Part shown: positions 50,055-56,726 of the stretch, one piece after another | Position numbering within the stretch: the first letter of the stretch is position 1 | Layout of the letters: the number at the start of each line of letters is the position of its first letter | Source: JANNPJ01 sp965200525 | GTDB taxonomy: Bacteria; Actinomycetota; Actinomycetes; Actinomycetales; Kineosporiaceae | NCBI GenBank assembly: GCA_965200525.1 | Contig: OZ241368.1 | Location: forward strand, 3,224,001-3,288,000 | Length of the DNA: 64,000 nucleotides | Direction of reading: 5' to 3' | Notes under the pieces: generated by a model | The model's input: the letters and a program-made list of their open reading frames with translations, nothing else | Database searches by the model: none | Told to the model about the DNA's origin: nothing | Position numbers and translations under genes: made by a program

Positions 50055-50468
50055 TCATGGGCCCGAACCTCCGCCGCCCAGTCTCCACTGACCGTCTCGG
50101 CGCCGGAGATCGTAGAACCAGGTGGTCTTCCCGGAGGGGATCGTGCCGTGAACGCTTCCTGCCGTGTCGAGAACGGTTCCGTACTCGACCTCGTCGGGTC
50201 CCGGCGTCGCGGACGCCTTGTTCACTACGAACGCCTTCACCTCCACGTCGCCGCACAGCTCGCCGTTGCCCTTGATGAAAGTCGGGGCGGCGAGGCGACG
50301 GGCCGTACCGCAGTCTCCGGCGACGAGGGCGGGCAGATAGCTGGCGAGTACTGCGGACGACGATGCGTCGCGAGCAGGTAGGGGAGCGATCCCTGATGAG
50401 GTTTGGCCGCAGCCGGCCAGCCCGAGCAGGCCGACGAGCGCCGCTGTGACGACCGTAGGAGCCTGCAT
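50055..50468 (-). CDS. Small lipoprotein of unknown function
   Basis: The 137-residue product has a lipobox LLGLAGC (Cys ~20) and a compact domain with two further Cys (AGDCGTARRL, NGELCGDVEV), probably a disulfide, and an NTF2-like-looking end (YDLRRRDGQWRL). No family assigned. It is monocistronic. Confidence 0.78.
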   Translation of the reverse strand: MQAPTVVTAALVGLLGLAGCGQTSSGIAPLPARDASSSAVLASYLPALVAGDCGTARRLAAPTFIKGNGELCGDVEVKAFVVNKASATPGPDEVEYGTVLDTAGSVHGTIPSGKTTWFYDLRRRDGQWRLGGGGSGP

Positions 50469-50566
50469 GGGCTCAGTATCCTGTGGTCGTCCGATCGTGA
50501 GGTGATCGGCCGGCCGGTCTCATAGGCTCACAGCTTGGTCATTTTGACGGGCGATAAGGGGAGAGC

Positions 50567-51799
50567 GTGAGCAGGATCAGGGTGTTGATATCCGGCGGGA
50601 GCATCGCGGGCCCGGCGCTGGCCCATTGGCTGCATCGTCGGGGGGCCGAGGTGACCGTGCTGGAGCAGGCATCCGAGCTGCGGCCGGGTGGGCAGGCGGT
50701 GGACGCGCGGGGCGTGGCCAAGGAGGTCATCCGACGGATGGGCCTCGACGCCGCCGTGCGAGCGGTGTGCACCGACACGGCCGGCGCTTACACGGTGGAC
50801 GCCGATGGGAAGGTCCTGGAGACCTACCGCGCGGACGATGACGGCGGCGACGGCTACATCTCGGAGATCGAAGTCCTGCGGGGCGACTTCTCCCAGGTTC
50901 TCTACGACGACACCCGCGATCGGGTCGAGTATGTCTTCGGCGACCGGATCGCCGAGCTCACCCAGGACGCGGACGGGGTCGACGTCGTCTTCGCCGGCGG
51001 CGACCAGCGGCGCTTCGAGCTCGTGATCGGCGCCGACGGGCTGCACTCGGCGCTGCGGGCGATGGTCTTCGGGCCGCGGGAGCAGTTCGTCCGTCACCTC
51101 GGGCTGGTCCTGGCCTTCTACAGTGTGCCCAACGAGTTCGGGCTGGACCGCTGGATGCTCGACTATCAGGAAGCCGGGCGTTCGGCCGGGTTGCGGCCCA
51201 TCCACGACGCCGATCAGGCGATCGCCATGTTGTCCTTCCCCGCGCCCGACTTCGACATCGACCACCGCGACGTGGAGGCGCAGAAGCGCCTGCTGCGCGA
51301 GCAGATGGCCGGCTTCGGCTGGTTGACCCCGCGCATCCTCGCGCACCTGGACGACACCCCGGACTTCTACCTCGACCAGGTCGCTCAGGTCGTGATGGAC
51401 CGCTGGTCCAGTGGACGGGTGGGGCTGATCGGGGACGCCGCGTTCAGCGCGTCACCGATGTCCGGCGCCGGCACCGGCCTGGCCCTGGTCGGCGCCTACA
51501 TGCTGGCCGGGGAGCTCGCGGCCGCCGACTGGGACCCGGCGACCGGATTCGCCGGCTACGAGCAGCGGATGCGCTCGTATGTCGAGGCCAACCAGGAGAT
51601 CGGTCGGATGCACGTCCAGATGCTCGCCGCCCCTGTCCCGGACGCCGCCCCGGACGCCGCCCCGGACGCCGAGCCGGGCCCGGAGCCGGACATGGAGGCC
51701 ATGACCGCCCTGATCGAGCGCGCGGTCAACGGTCCCGAGCTGCCTGACTACCCAGGCCTGCCCGACTCCGCGACCGGAGCCTCCGCGTCGCGGAAGTGA
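50567..51799 (+). CDS. FAD-dependent monooxygenase (aromatic hydroxylase type)
   Basis: The 410-residue class A flavoprotein starts at GTG 50567 after GGGAGAGC. FAD motifs are ISGGSIAGPALAHWL (GxGxxG variant at 6-20), LVIGADGLHSALR (DG motif) and GLIGDAAFSASPMSGAGTGLALVGA (GD motif). The C-terminal Asp/Ala/Pro-rich insert (PDAAPDAAPDAEP) is odd. Relatives hydroxylate aromatics or inactivate antibiotics such as tetracyclines and rifamycins. The nearby arr gene makes antibiotic modification worth considering, but this is inference. Confidence 0.9.
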   Translation: MSRIRVLISGGSIAGPALAHWLHRRGAEVTVLEQASELRPGGQAVDARGVAKEVIRRMGLDAAVRAVCTDTAGAYTVDADGKVLETYRADDDGGDGYISEIEVLRGDFSQVLYDDTRDRVEYVFGDRIAELTQDADGVDVVFAGGDQRRFELVIGADGLHSALRAMVFGPREQFVRHLGLVLAFYSVPNEFGLDRWMLDYQEAGRSAGLRPIHDADQAIAMLSFPAPDFDIDHRDVEAQKRLLREQMAGFGWLTPRILAHLDDTPDFYLDQVAQVVMDRWSSGRVGLIGDAAFSASPMSGAGTGLALVGAYMLAGELAAADWDPATGFAGYEQRMRSYVEANQEIGRMHVQMLAAPVPDAAPDAAPDAEPGPEPDMEAMTALIERAVNGPELPDYPGLPDSATGASASRK

Positions 51800-51817
51800 C
51801 AGCGTTCAGCCGCGCCC

Positions 51818-52549
51818 TCACGGCTGCTTCCGGCTCTCCTCTGCTGCGGCCGTGACCTGCCGGATCGCCTCCCGGACGCCTCCGTTCCAGGGTCCGCCGT
51901 GGCCGGGCAGGACCCAGGTGGCGTTCAGGTCGGCCAGCTGGGCCAGAGACGCCAGGGCCTGGGCCGGGTCGTCGGTGAACGGTGCTGGTTGCGGGCCTGT
52001 CTGGCCGGTCAGCACGCTGCGGGTGGTGAGGGCGTCGCCGACGAAGACGGCGTCGGCCACCGAGGAGTGGACGGCGATGCTGCCGGGAGAATGCCCGGGC
52101 ATGGAGATGATGCGGGGAGCGCCGGGCAGGTCCAGAACCTGTCCGTCCTTGATCTCGTTGACCTCGGTGAGGTAGGTGGTTTTCAGCCCGCCCTTGCGGC
52201 CGGAGTACCAGAAGAAGCCGGCCAGCGCGCCCACTTTGAACTGTCCCATCGGGGTCTTGGGCTTGGCCTCTCCGCGCGCCCGGCCGGCATCGGCTCCGTG
52301 AATGAAGACCGGTACGCCGTGCTCGCGCCGTAGACGCTCGGCGAAGCCGATGTGGTCGCTGTCGCCGTGGGTCAGGATCAGGCCGCGGATGTCCGTGAGG
52401 GATCGGCCCATGCCGCCGACCTCGGCGACCAGTTCTGAGTACAGGCCGGAGACGCCGGCGTCCACGAGGGTGATGCCGTCGTCGGTCTCGATGAGGTAGG
52501 CGGCCACGATGTCGTTGCCGATCCGGTGCAGGTTCGGGGCAAGCCTCAT
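51818..52549 (-). CDS. MBL-fold metallo-hydrolase
   Basis: The 243-residue protein starts at ATG 52549, eight bases after GGAGAG. The metal motif reads LTHGDSDH (HxDxDH rather than HxHxDH), followed by PGHSPGSI, VFVGDAL and VLPGHGG, so one usual His ligand is Asp, a variant also seen in other MBL hydrolases. Substrate unknown. A repeat-rich operator lies upstream, between it and the divergent TetR gene. Confidence 0.9.
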   Translation of the reverse strand: MRLAPNLHRIGNDIVAAYLIETDDGITLVDAGVSGLYSELVAEVGGMGRSLTDIRGLILTHGDSDHIGFAERLRREHGVPVFIHGADAGRARGEAKPKTPMGQFKVGALAGFFWYSGRKGGLKTTYLTEVNEIKDGQVLDLPGAPRIISMPGHSPGSIAVHSSVADAVFVGDALTTRSVLTGQTGPQPAPFTDDPAQALASLAQLADLNATWVLPGHGGPWNGGVREAIRQVTAAAEESRKQP

Positions 52550-52584
52550 GCGTGCTCTCCAAATCACGTATTCGCCTCGATGGA

Positions 52585-52619
52585 TACGGTCCATAGCCAT
52601 CATGGCTACGGTACATAGC
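52585..52619. promoter_or_regulatory. Operator candidate: direct repeats around a 15-bp palindrome
   Basis: TACGGTCCATAGC (52585-52597) and TACGGTACATAGC (52607-52619) are direct repeats exactly 22 bases apart. Between them lies the palindrome TAGCCAT-C-ATGGCTA (52594-52608). This is 36 bases upstream of the MBL start and about 150 before the TetR gene, and fits two regulator dimers on one DNA face. Confidence 0.6.
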
Positions 52620-52765
52620 GATGCGGGAGGAAGGCAATTCAGCCCGGTCGGGGCGGCTGCCGGATAGTTCTGAGCTGGCCGTCGCCGTCATGGCTAAGCT
52701 GGGTAGCCGTCGGGATACGGCGGATAGCCGTGGGGTTGGGGTCTCTCTCGAAAGGTGATGTGGGA

Positions 52766-53332
52766 ATGCCGACGCCGGAACGGACGTCGATCGAGGAGAT
52801 CACGGCGGCAGCGCGCGAACTCCTGGAGTCACAGGGCTACGCCGGACTGACCATGCAGGCGGTCGCCGACCGGGTAGGGGTGCGTGCGCCCTCTCTCTAC
52901 AAGCGGGTTCGCAGTCGCGATGACCTCGTCCGCCTCGTCACGGAGGCGACTTTCCAGGATCTGGCCGGTCACCTCAACGCCCTGGCGGTCACGAACGACG
53001 GCCAGGCGTACATCACCGAGTTCGCCCACACCATGCGGGCCTTCGGGCACGCCCACCCCCACGCCTTCCGCCTCATCATCGGCGCCGGCCCGGTGACGGT
53101 CCAGCCCGACCAGGAGCTCCTGGCCGACGGCGTGGCTCCACTGCTGCGCATTGCCGGCGATCTCGCCGGACCTGATCATGCCCTGCAGGCCGCGCGGACC
53201 CTGACCGCCTGGCTGGCCGGCTTCATCACGATGGAACTGGGGGGCGCCTTCAATCTCGGCGGCGACATCGAGGAGGCGTTCCGCTACGGGATCACCCACC
53301 TGGCTCGAGCGGTGACCGCGGACACCGTTTGA
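52766..53332 (+). CDS. TetR-family regulator (WHG-type C-terminal domain)
   Basis: The 188-residue regulator from ATG 52766 has an N-terminal HTH (YAGLTMQAVADRVGVRAPSLYKRVRSRDDLVRLV) and a C-terminal domain of the TetR WHG type (RTLTAWLAGFITMELGGAFNLGGDIEEAF). It is divergent from the MBL hydrolase, whose upstream repeats are its likely operator. Confidence 0.92.
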   Translation: MPTPERTSIEEITAAARELLESQGYAGLTMQAVADRVGVRAPSLYKRVRSRDDLVRLVTEATFQDLAGHLNALAVTNDGQAYITEFAHTMRAFGHAHPHAFRLIIGAGPVTVQPDQELLADGVAPLLRIAGDLAGPDHALQAARTLTAWLAGFITMELGGAFNLGGDIEEAFRYGITHLARAVTADTV

Positions 53333-53351
53333 CGGCCGGATCGGACAACGC

Positions 53352-53762
53352 TCAGTTGATGATCTCGCCGCGTTCGTCCGCGAGAATCGCGGCCACTCGG
53401 TCGCGCCAGGCCTGCAGTGCTGCCGGCGTCAGGCGCGTCCAGTCCGTCATCTCGCCGACGATCCGCAGCGGCTCGGTGCTGCGGTAGGACCGGGTCGGGT
53501 TGCCGGGGAACTTCTTGTCGGTCACGTTCGGGTCGTTCTCGAACGTCCCGGTCGGCTCAACGGTGTAAACGCGCGGAGCGCCGTCGCCGGCCGCCAGCTC
53601 CGCGGCCAGGCCGGCGCCGTCAGGCAGTGCGGTGAAGTAGATGTGGTTCATCACGATCTCGGGGCGGTAGTTCGACCGGAAGCCTGCCCTGAGAAGGCCA
53701 CCCACTTGCAGGTTCGCTTTGGTGCCGTGGAAGAACGGCCCCTCGTCCAGCACGTATCTCAC
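53352..53762 (-). CDS. arr: Rifampin ADP-ribosyltransferase
   Basis: The 136-residue enzyme transfers ADP-ribose from NAD+ to the ansa-chain hydroxyl of rifamycins and so inactivates them. FFHGTKANLQVG, FRSNYRPEIVMNHIYFTAL and GTFENDPNVTDKKFPGNPTR match the Arr family. The three active-site residues align as His12, Tyr42 and Asp77 (His19, Tyr49, Asp84 of mycobacterial Arr). Length is normal. It follows a MarR-type gene by two bases, so both are on one transcript. I see no rifamycin-associated element (GGGGCTTGCGGCAAGGCCC type) upstream, unlike many environmental arr genes. Confidence 0.95.
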   Translation of the reverse strand: MRYVLDEGPFFHGTKANLQVGGLLRAGFRSNYRPEIVMNHIYFTALPDGAGLAAELAAGDGAPRVYTVEPTGTFENDPNVTDKKFPGNPTRSYRSTEPLRIVGEMTDWTRLTPAALQAWRDRVAAILADERGEIIN

Positions 53763-53764
53763 CG

Positions 53765-54238
53765 CTACAGCGTAGGGGGAGCGCCCTCCAGGTTGGCGGT
53801 CATGCGCTGCAGCACCTGGACGGTGGCGAGGTACTCCTCCTGGGCGATGCCGTCGACGATCCGGCTGCGGGTCACCGCGACTTTTTCGGCGACCATCGCT
53901 CGGGTGGCCCTGCCATCGGCCGTGAGCGCGTAGAGCGTGCCTTCGTGGACGACCAGTTCCCGGCGCTCAAGGTCGCTCATGACCTCATCCAGCGTGATGG
54001 CGCCCTGGTGCCAGAAGGGCGACAGCGCGCTTTCGAGCCTTGGTTCGGCGGCGGCCCCCTCGAGGAGCACGTTCATCACCTGCCAATGCCGGCGGGCGAG
54101 CCCCTCGGCGGCGAGGGTGGAGGCGAGTGCGCCGTCGATCGCGCCGTCCAACCGCTTGAGCCAGTATCCGATCGGATACCCGGCGCTGCCGTTGGTTGCG
54201 CCCCCCAGCGAATATCCTCGTGGTCCGTCGGCTGCCAT
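53765..54238 (-). CDS. MarR-like transcriptional regulator upstream of arr
   Basis: The 157-residue winged-helix protein has GYWLKRLDGAIDGALASTLAAEGLARRHWQVMNVL and a wing region RRELVVHEGTLYALTADGRAT. AAGGAGACGGG supports ATG 54238. It is two bases from arr and divergent from a second MarR gene. It may control arr and itself. Confidence 0.85.
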   Translation of the reverse strand: MAADGPRGYSLGGATNGSAGYPIGYWLKRLDGAIDGALASTLAAEGLARRHWQVMNVLLEGAAAEPRLESALSPFWHQGAITLDEVMSDLERRELVVHEGTLYALTADGRATRAMVAEKVAVTRSRIVDGIAQEEYLATVQVLQRMTANLEGAPPTL

Positions 54239-54297
54239 CCCGTCTCCTTGTATGTACTCTCACAACTAGATGTCTAATAGCATGCTTTGGAGTTGTC
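54239..54297. promoter_or_regulatory. Divergent MarR-MarR promoter region
   Basis: This 59-base AT-rich spacer (GTATGTACTCTCACAACTAG, TGTCTAATAGCATGC) holds both promoters. TAGATGTCTA is a near palindrome and could be a MarR operator. TTGGAG precedes the GTG at 54298. Confidence 0.5.
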
Positions 54298-54840
54298 GTG
54301 TCGCGCAAGCCCCCGGTCGGTGAGCAGGTCCCTGATGAACAGGACGATGAGCACGTCAAGGCCGTGGAGCGGGCCATGGTCGCCATCCGCCGAAGCCAGA
54401 CCCGGCGCGCACTGAACCGCCTCGCCGAGGGGCGAGATGCCGCTGACCAGCCCGGCGTCGTCGCCGGCCCGGCGGTCGACGTCCTCGATGCGATCGAGGT
54501 GGCGGAGCAGGCCGGCACCCCGGCCACCGTCTCCGGAGTGGCGGCCACTCTCAATGTCGATCAGCCCAGGGCCAGCAAGCTCGTGGCCTCGGCCGTCGAG
54601 GCGGGACTGGTACGTCGGCAAGCCGATCAGGCCGACGGACGCCGGGCGCCTCTCGTGCGGACCGATCTGGGCCAGGCCCTCTTCGAAGAGCTGCACCGAC
54701 ATCGGCGTTCGATCTTCGCCCGGGCGATGGCCGAGTGGACCGGCGCCGAGCGCGCCGAGTTCGCCCGACTGCTGGCCAGCTTCGTCGAGTCCTTGTCCGT
54801 CATCACGGAGCGCAGTGGGCAGCGCGATGACGCCCGGTAG
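54298..54840 (+). CDS. MarR-family transcriptional regulator
   Basis: The 180-residue protein starts at GTG 54298, five bases after TTGGAG. The winged helix spans ~60-135 (PATVSGVAATLNVDQPRASKLVASAVEAGLVRRQADQADGRR) followed by a helical dimerisation end. It is divergent from the MarR-arr pair. Confidence 0.88.
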   Translation: MSRKPPVGEQVPDEQDDEHVKAVERAMVAIRRSQTRRALNRLAEGRDAADQPGVVAGPAVDVLDAIEVAEQAGTPATVSGVAATLNVDQPRASKLVASAVEAGLVRRQADQADGRRAPLVRTDLGQALFEELHRHRRSIFARAMAEWTGAERAEFARLLASFVESLSVITERSGQRDDAR

Positions 54841-54958
54841 CCCGCGCGATGCAAGGACCAGGGGCAGCCAGTTCGCGTTGGGAGCCTTGCTCGGCGTGAG
54901 GTGATCGGGGGCGAGCCAGTTTCCAAGATCGTCTCCCCAGGGCCTCCCGGGAATGCAG

Positions 54959-54992
54959 AGAGGCCATTCCACGAAACCATGGAATAGCCTCT
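54959..54992 (-). terminator. Hairpin downstream of tRNA-Pro
   Basis: AGAGGCCATTCCA (54959-54971) pairs with TGGAATAGCCTCT (54980-54992) with one mismatch and an 8-base loop. It lies 18 bases beyond the 3' end of the minus-strand tRNA. Confidence 0.75.
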
Positions 54993-55009
54993 GACCTGCA
55001 ATAACACAG

Positions 55010-55083
55010 TCGGGGTGACAGGATTTGAACCTGCGGCCTCGTCGTCCCGAACGACGCGCGCTACCAAGCTGCGCCACACCCCG
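55010..55083 (-). tRNA. tRNA-Pro(CGG)
   Basis: The minus strand folds as a cloverleaf: acceptor CGGGGTG/CACCCCG, D stem GCGC, anticodon stem CGTCG/CGACG with loop TTCGGGA (anticodon CGG) and T arm GCAGG-TTCAAAT-CCTGT. The discriminator is A (55010). CCA is not encoded. The same tRNA-Pro neighbours the metallophosphoesterase/ponA2 locus in mycobacteria. Confidence 0.96.
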
Positions 55084-55143
55084 GTGGAGCGTCCGTCACG
55101 ATACCCGAACAGTGCCCCGACACTGAAACCGGTATCCGGCGGG

Positions 55144-56064
55144 TCAGTCGCGCCGAGCCTCCAGGGTGAGCAAAGTCGCCTCCGGGCGGCAGGCGAAGCG
55201 CACCGGCGTGTAGGGCGAGGTGCCCAGGCCGGCCGAGACGTGCAACCAGGGATCAGCCGGCTCGGCGGCGGCCTGGGGGCCGTGGGCGGGCCAGCGGGAA
55301 ACGCCCTTGGCCCGGTTGCGGGGCAGGTCGCAGTTGGTGACCAGGGCGCCCAGGCCGGGCACACAGAGCTGGCCGCCGTGGGTGTGGCCGGCCAGCAGCA
55401 GGCCGGCGCCGTCGGCGGTCATGGCGTCCAGGATGCGCCGGTAGGGGGCGTGCACCACGCCGATGGTCAGGGCGGCCGCCGGATCGGGACGCCCGGCCAC
55501 GGCCTGGTAGCGGTCGCGGTTGATGTGCGGGTCGTCGACGCCCACGAACTCCAGCAGGTGCTCGCCCACCTTCAGCTGGCCACGCTGGTTGGTCAGGTCG
55601 AGCCAGCCGGCCTCGGCGAATCCGGCGACCAGGTCGTCGGTGGGCAACCGCACGCCCTTGATCCGTCGCTTGCCGCCCTTGGGCAGCAGGTAGCGGGCCG
55701 GGTTCTTGGGCTTGGGGGCGTAGTAGTCGTTCGACCCCAGCACGAACACCCCGGGCCGCTCCAGCAGTCCGGAGTGGCTGGCCAGCAGGGGCGCGACCGC
55801 CTCCAGGTGAGCCAGGTTGTCGCCGGTGCTGACCACCAGGTCGGGCTCGAGCTCGGCCAGCCCGCGGACCCAGTCCAGCTTGCGCCGCTGGCTGGGCACC
55901 AGGTGCAGGTCGGACACGTGCAGCACGCGCAGCGGCGAGCTGCCGGCCGGCAGGACCGGCAGGCTCGCCCGGCGAAGGGTGAAGGCGTTGGCCTCCACCA
56001 GAGACCAGCCGAGGCCCGCGGCTCCGGCGATCAGGGCGGCGAGCGGAAGGGTCGATTTACGCAC
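55144..56064 (-). CDS. Metallophosphoesterase, membrane-anchored
   Basis: The 306-residue protein begins at GTG 56064 after AGGATG; longer in-frame starts lie within the divergent region and are unlikely. One N-terminal hydrophobic helix precedes a calcineurin-like domain with the metal motifs LHVSDLHLVP, VSTGDNLAH, GSNDYY (GNHD variant), and GHTHGGQLCVPGLGAL. It matches the Rv3683-type proteins beside mycobacterial ponA2. The phosphoester substrate is unknown. Confidence 0.92.
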   Translation of the reverse strand: MRKSTLPLAALIAGAAGLGWSLVEANAFTLRRASLPVLPAGSSPLRVLHVSDLHLVPSQRRKLDWVRGLAELEPDLVVSTGDNLAHLEAVAPLLASHSGLLERPGVFVLGSNDYYAPKPKNPARYLLPKGGKRRIKGVRLPTDDLVAGFAEAGWLDLTNQRGQLKVGEHLLEFVGVDDPHINRDRYQAVAGRPDPAAALTIGVVHAPYRRILDAMTADGAGLLLAGHTHGGQLCVPGLGALVTNCDLPRNRAKGVSRWPAHGPQAAAEPADPWLHVSAGLGTSPYTPVRFACRPEATLLTLEARRD

Positions 56065-56146
56065 CCGCTCATCCTGGCAGCCCCGGCGGTGGGCCGCCTC
56101 CGGCTTCAGTGCGGCTGCCGACCGGCTGCGGTGCCAGGATGTAGCC

Positions 56147-56623
56147 ATGTCCGAAGCCTCTACTGGTGGCCTCAAGGCCCGTCTGCGATCCGACCTCACC
56201 GATTCGATGCGCGCCCGGGACGCCGTCCGCTCGGCGACCATCCGGATGGTGCTCAGCGCCATCCAGGTCGAGGAGGTGTCCGGGGACGCCGCCCGCGAGC
56301 TCACCAACGACGACGTCACCACCGTGGTCGGCCGGGAGGCCAAGAAGCGCCGGGAGTCGGCCACGGTCTACGACGAGGCCGGCCGGACCGAGCTGGCCGA
56401 CCGGGAGCGGGCTGAACTGGCGATCCTGGCCGACTACCTGCCCCAGCAGCTCTCCGACGAAGCCCTGACCGCCCTGGTGGCCGAGGAGGTGGCGTCCGCC
56501 GCTGCGGCCGGGGCCACCGGCAAGGCGGCCATGGGTGTGGTGATGAAGGGGGTCAAGCCGCGGGTGGCCGGCCAGGCCGAAGGCGGCCGGGTGGCCGCCG
56601 AGGTGCGCCGCCAGCTCGGCTGA
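56147..56623 (+). CDS. GatB/YqeY-family protein
   Basis: The 158-residue helical protein from ATG 56147 has LKARLRSDLTDSMRARDAVRSATIRMVLSAIQ, KKRRESATVYDEAGRTELADRE and LADYLPQQLS, and the final GKAAMGVVMKGVKPRVAGQAEGGRV, the full YqeY pattern related to the tail domain of GatB. YqeY may bind tRNA; its role is unsettled. It diverges from the phosphoesterase and converges on the PBP gene. Confidence 0.93.
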   Translation: MSEASTGGLKARLRSDLTDSMRARDAVRSATIRMVLSAIQVEEVSGDAARELTNDDVTTVVGREAKKRRESATVYDEAGRTELADRERAELAILADYLPQQLSDEALTALVAEEVASAAAAGATGKAAMGVVMKGVKPRVAGQAEGGRVAAEVRRQLG

Positions 56624-56666
56624 CTCGAGCCGGCTCGGCTGAGCCGAACCCCGGGATGTGACCGAA

Positions 56667-56709
56667 CCGAGAGGGGCCGACCGCTGAGTCAGCGGTCGGC
56701 CCCTCTCGG
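56667..56709. terminator. 21-bp perfect bidirectional terminator
   Basis: The 21 bases 56667-56687 and 56689-56709 are exact inverse copies around a single G, so the stem will loop near its tip. It lies between the convergent YqeY and PBP genes. Confidence 0.92.
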
Positions 56710-56726
56710 CGTTATGCCGGGGTTGA

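Noticed and set aside
49013..55083. Possible integrated island ending at tRNA-Pro
   Set aside because: The region is accessory in content, but no integrase or transposase is present and I found no convincing second copy of the tRNA 3' end (only a 9-10 base chance match near 47777).
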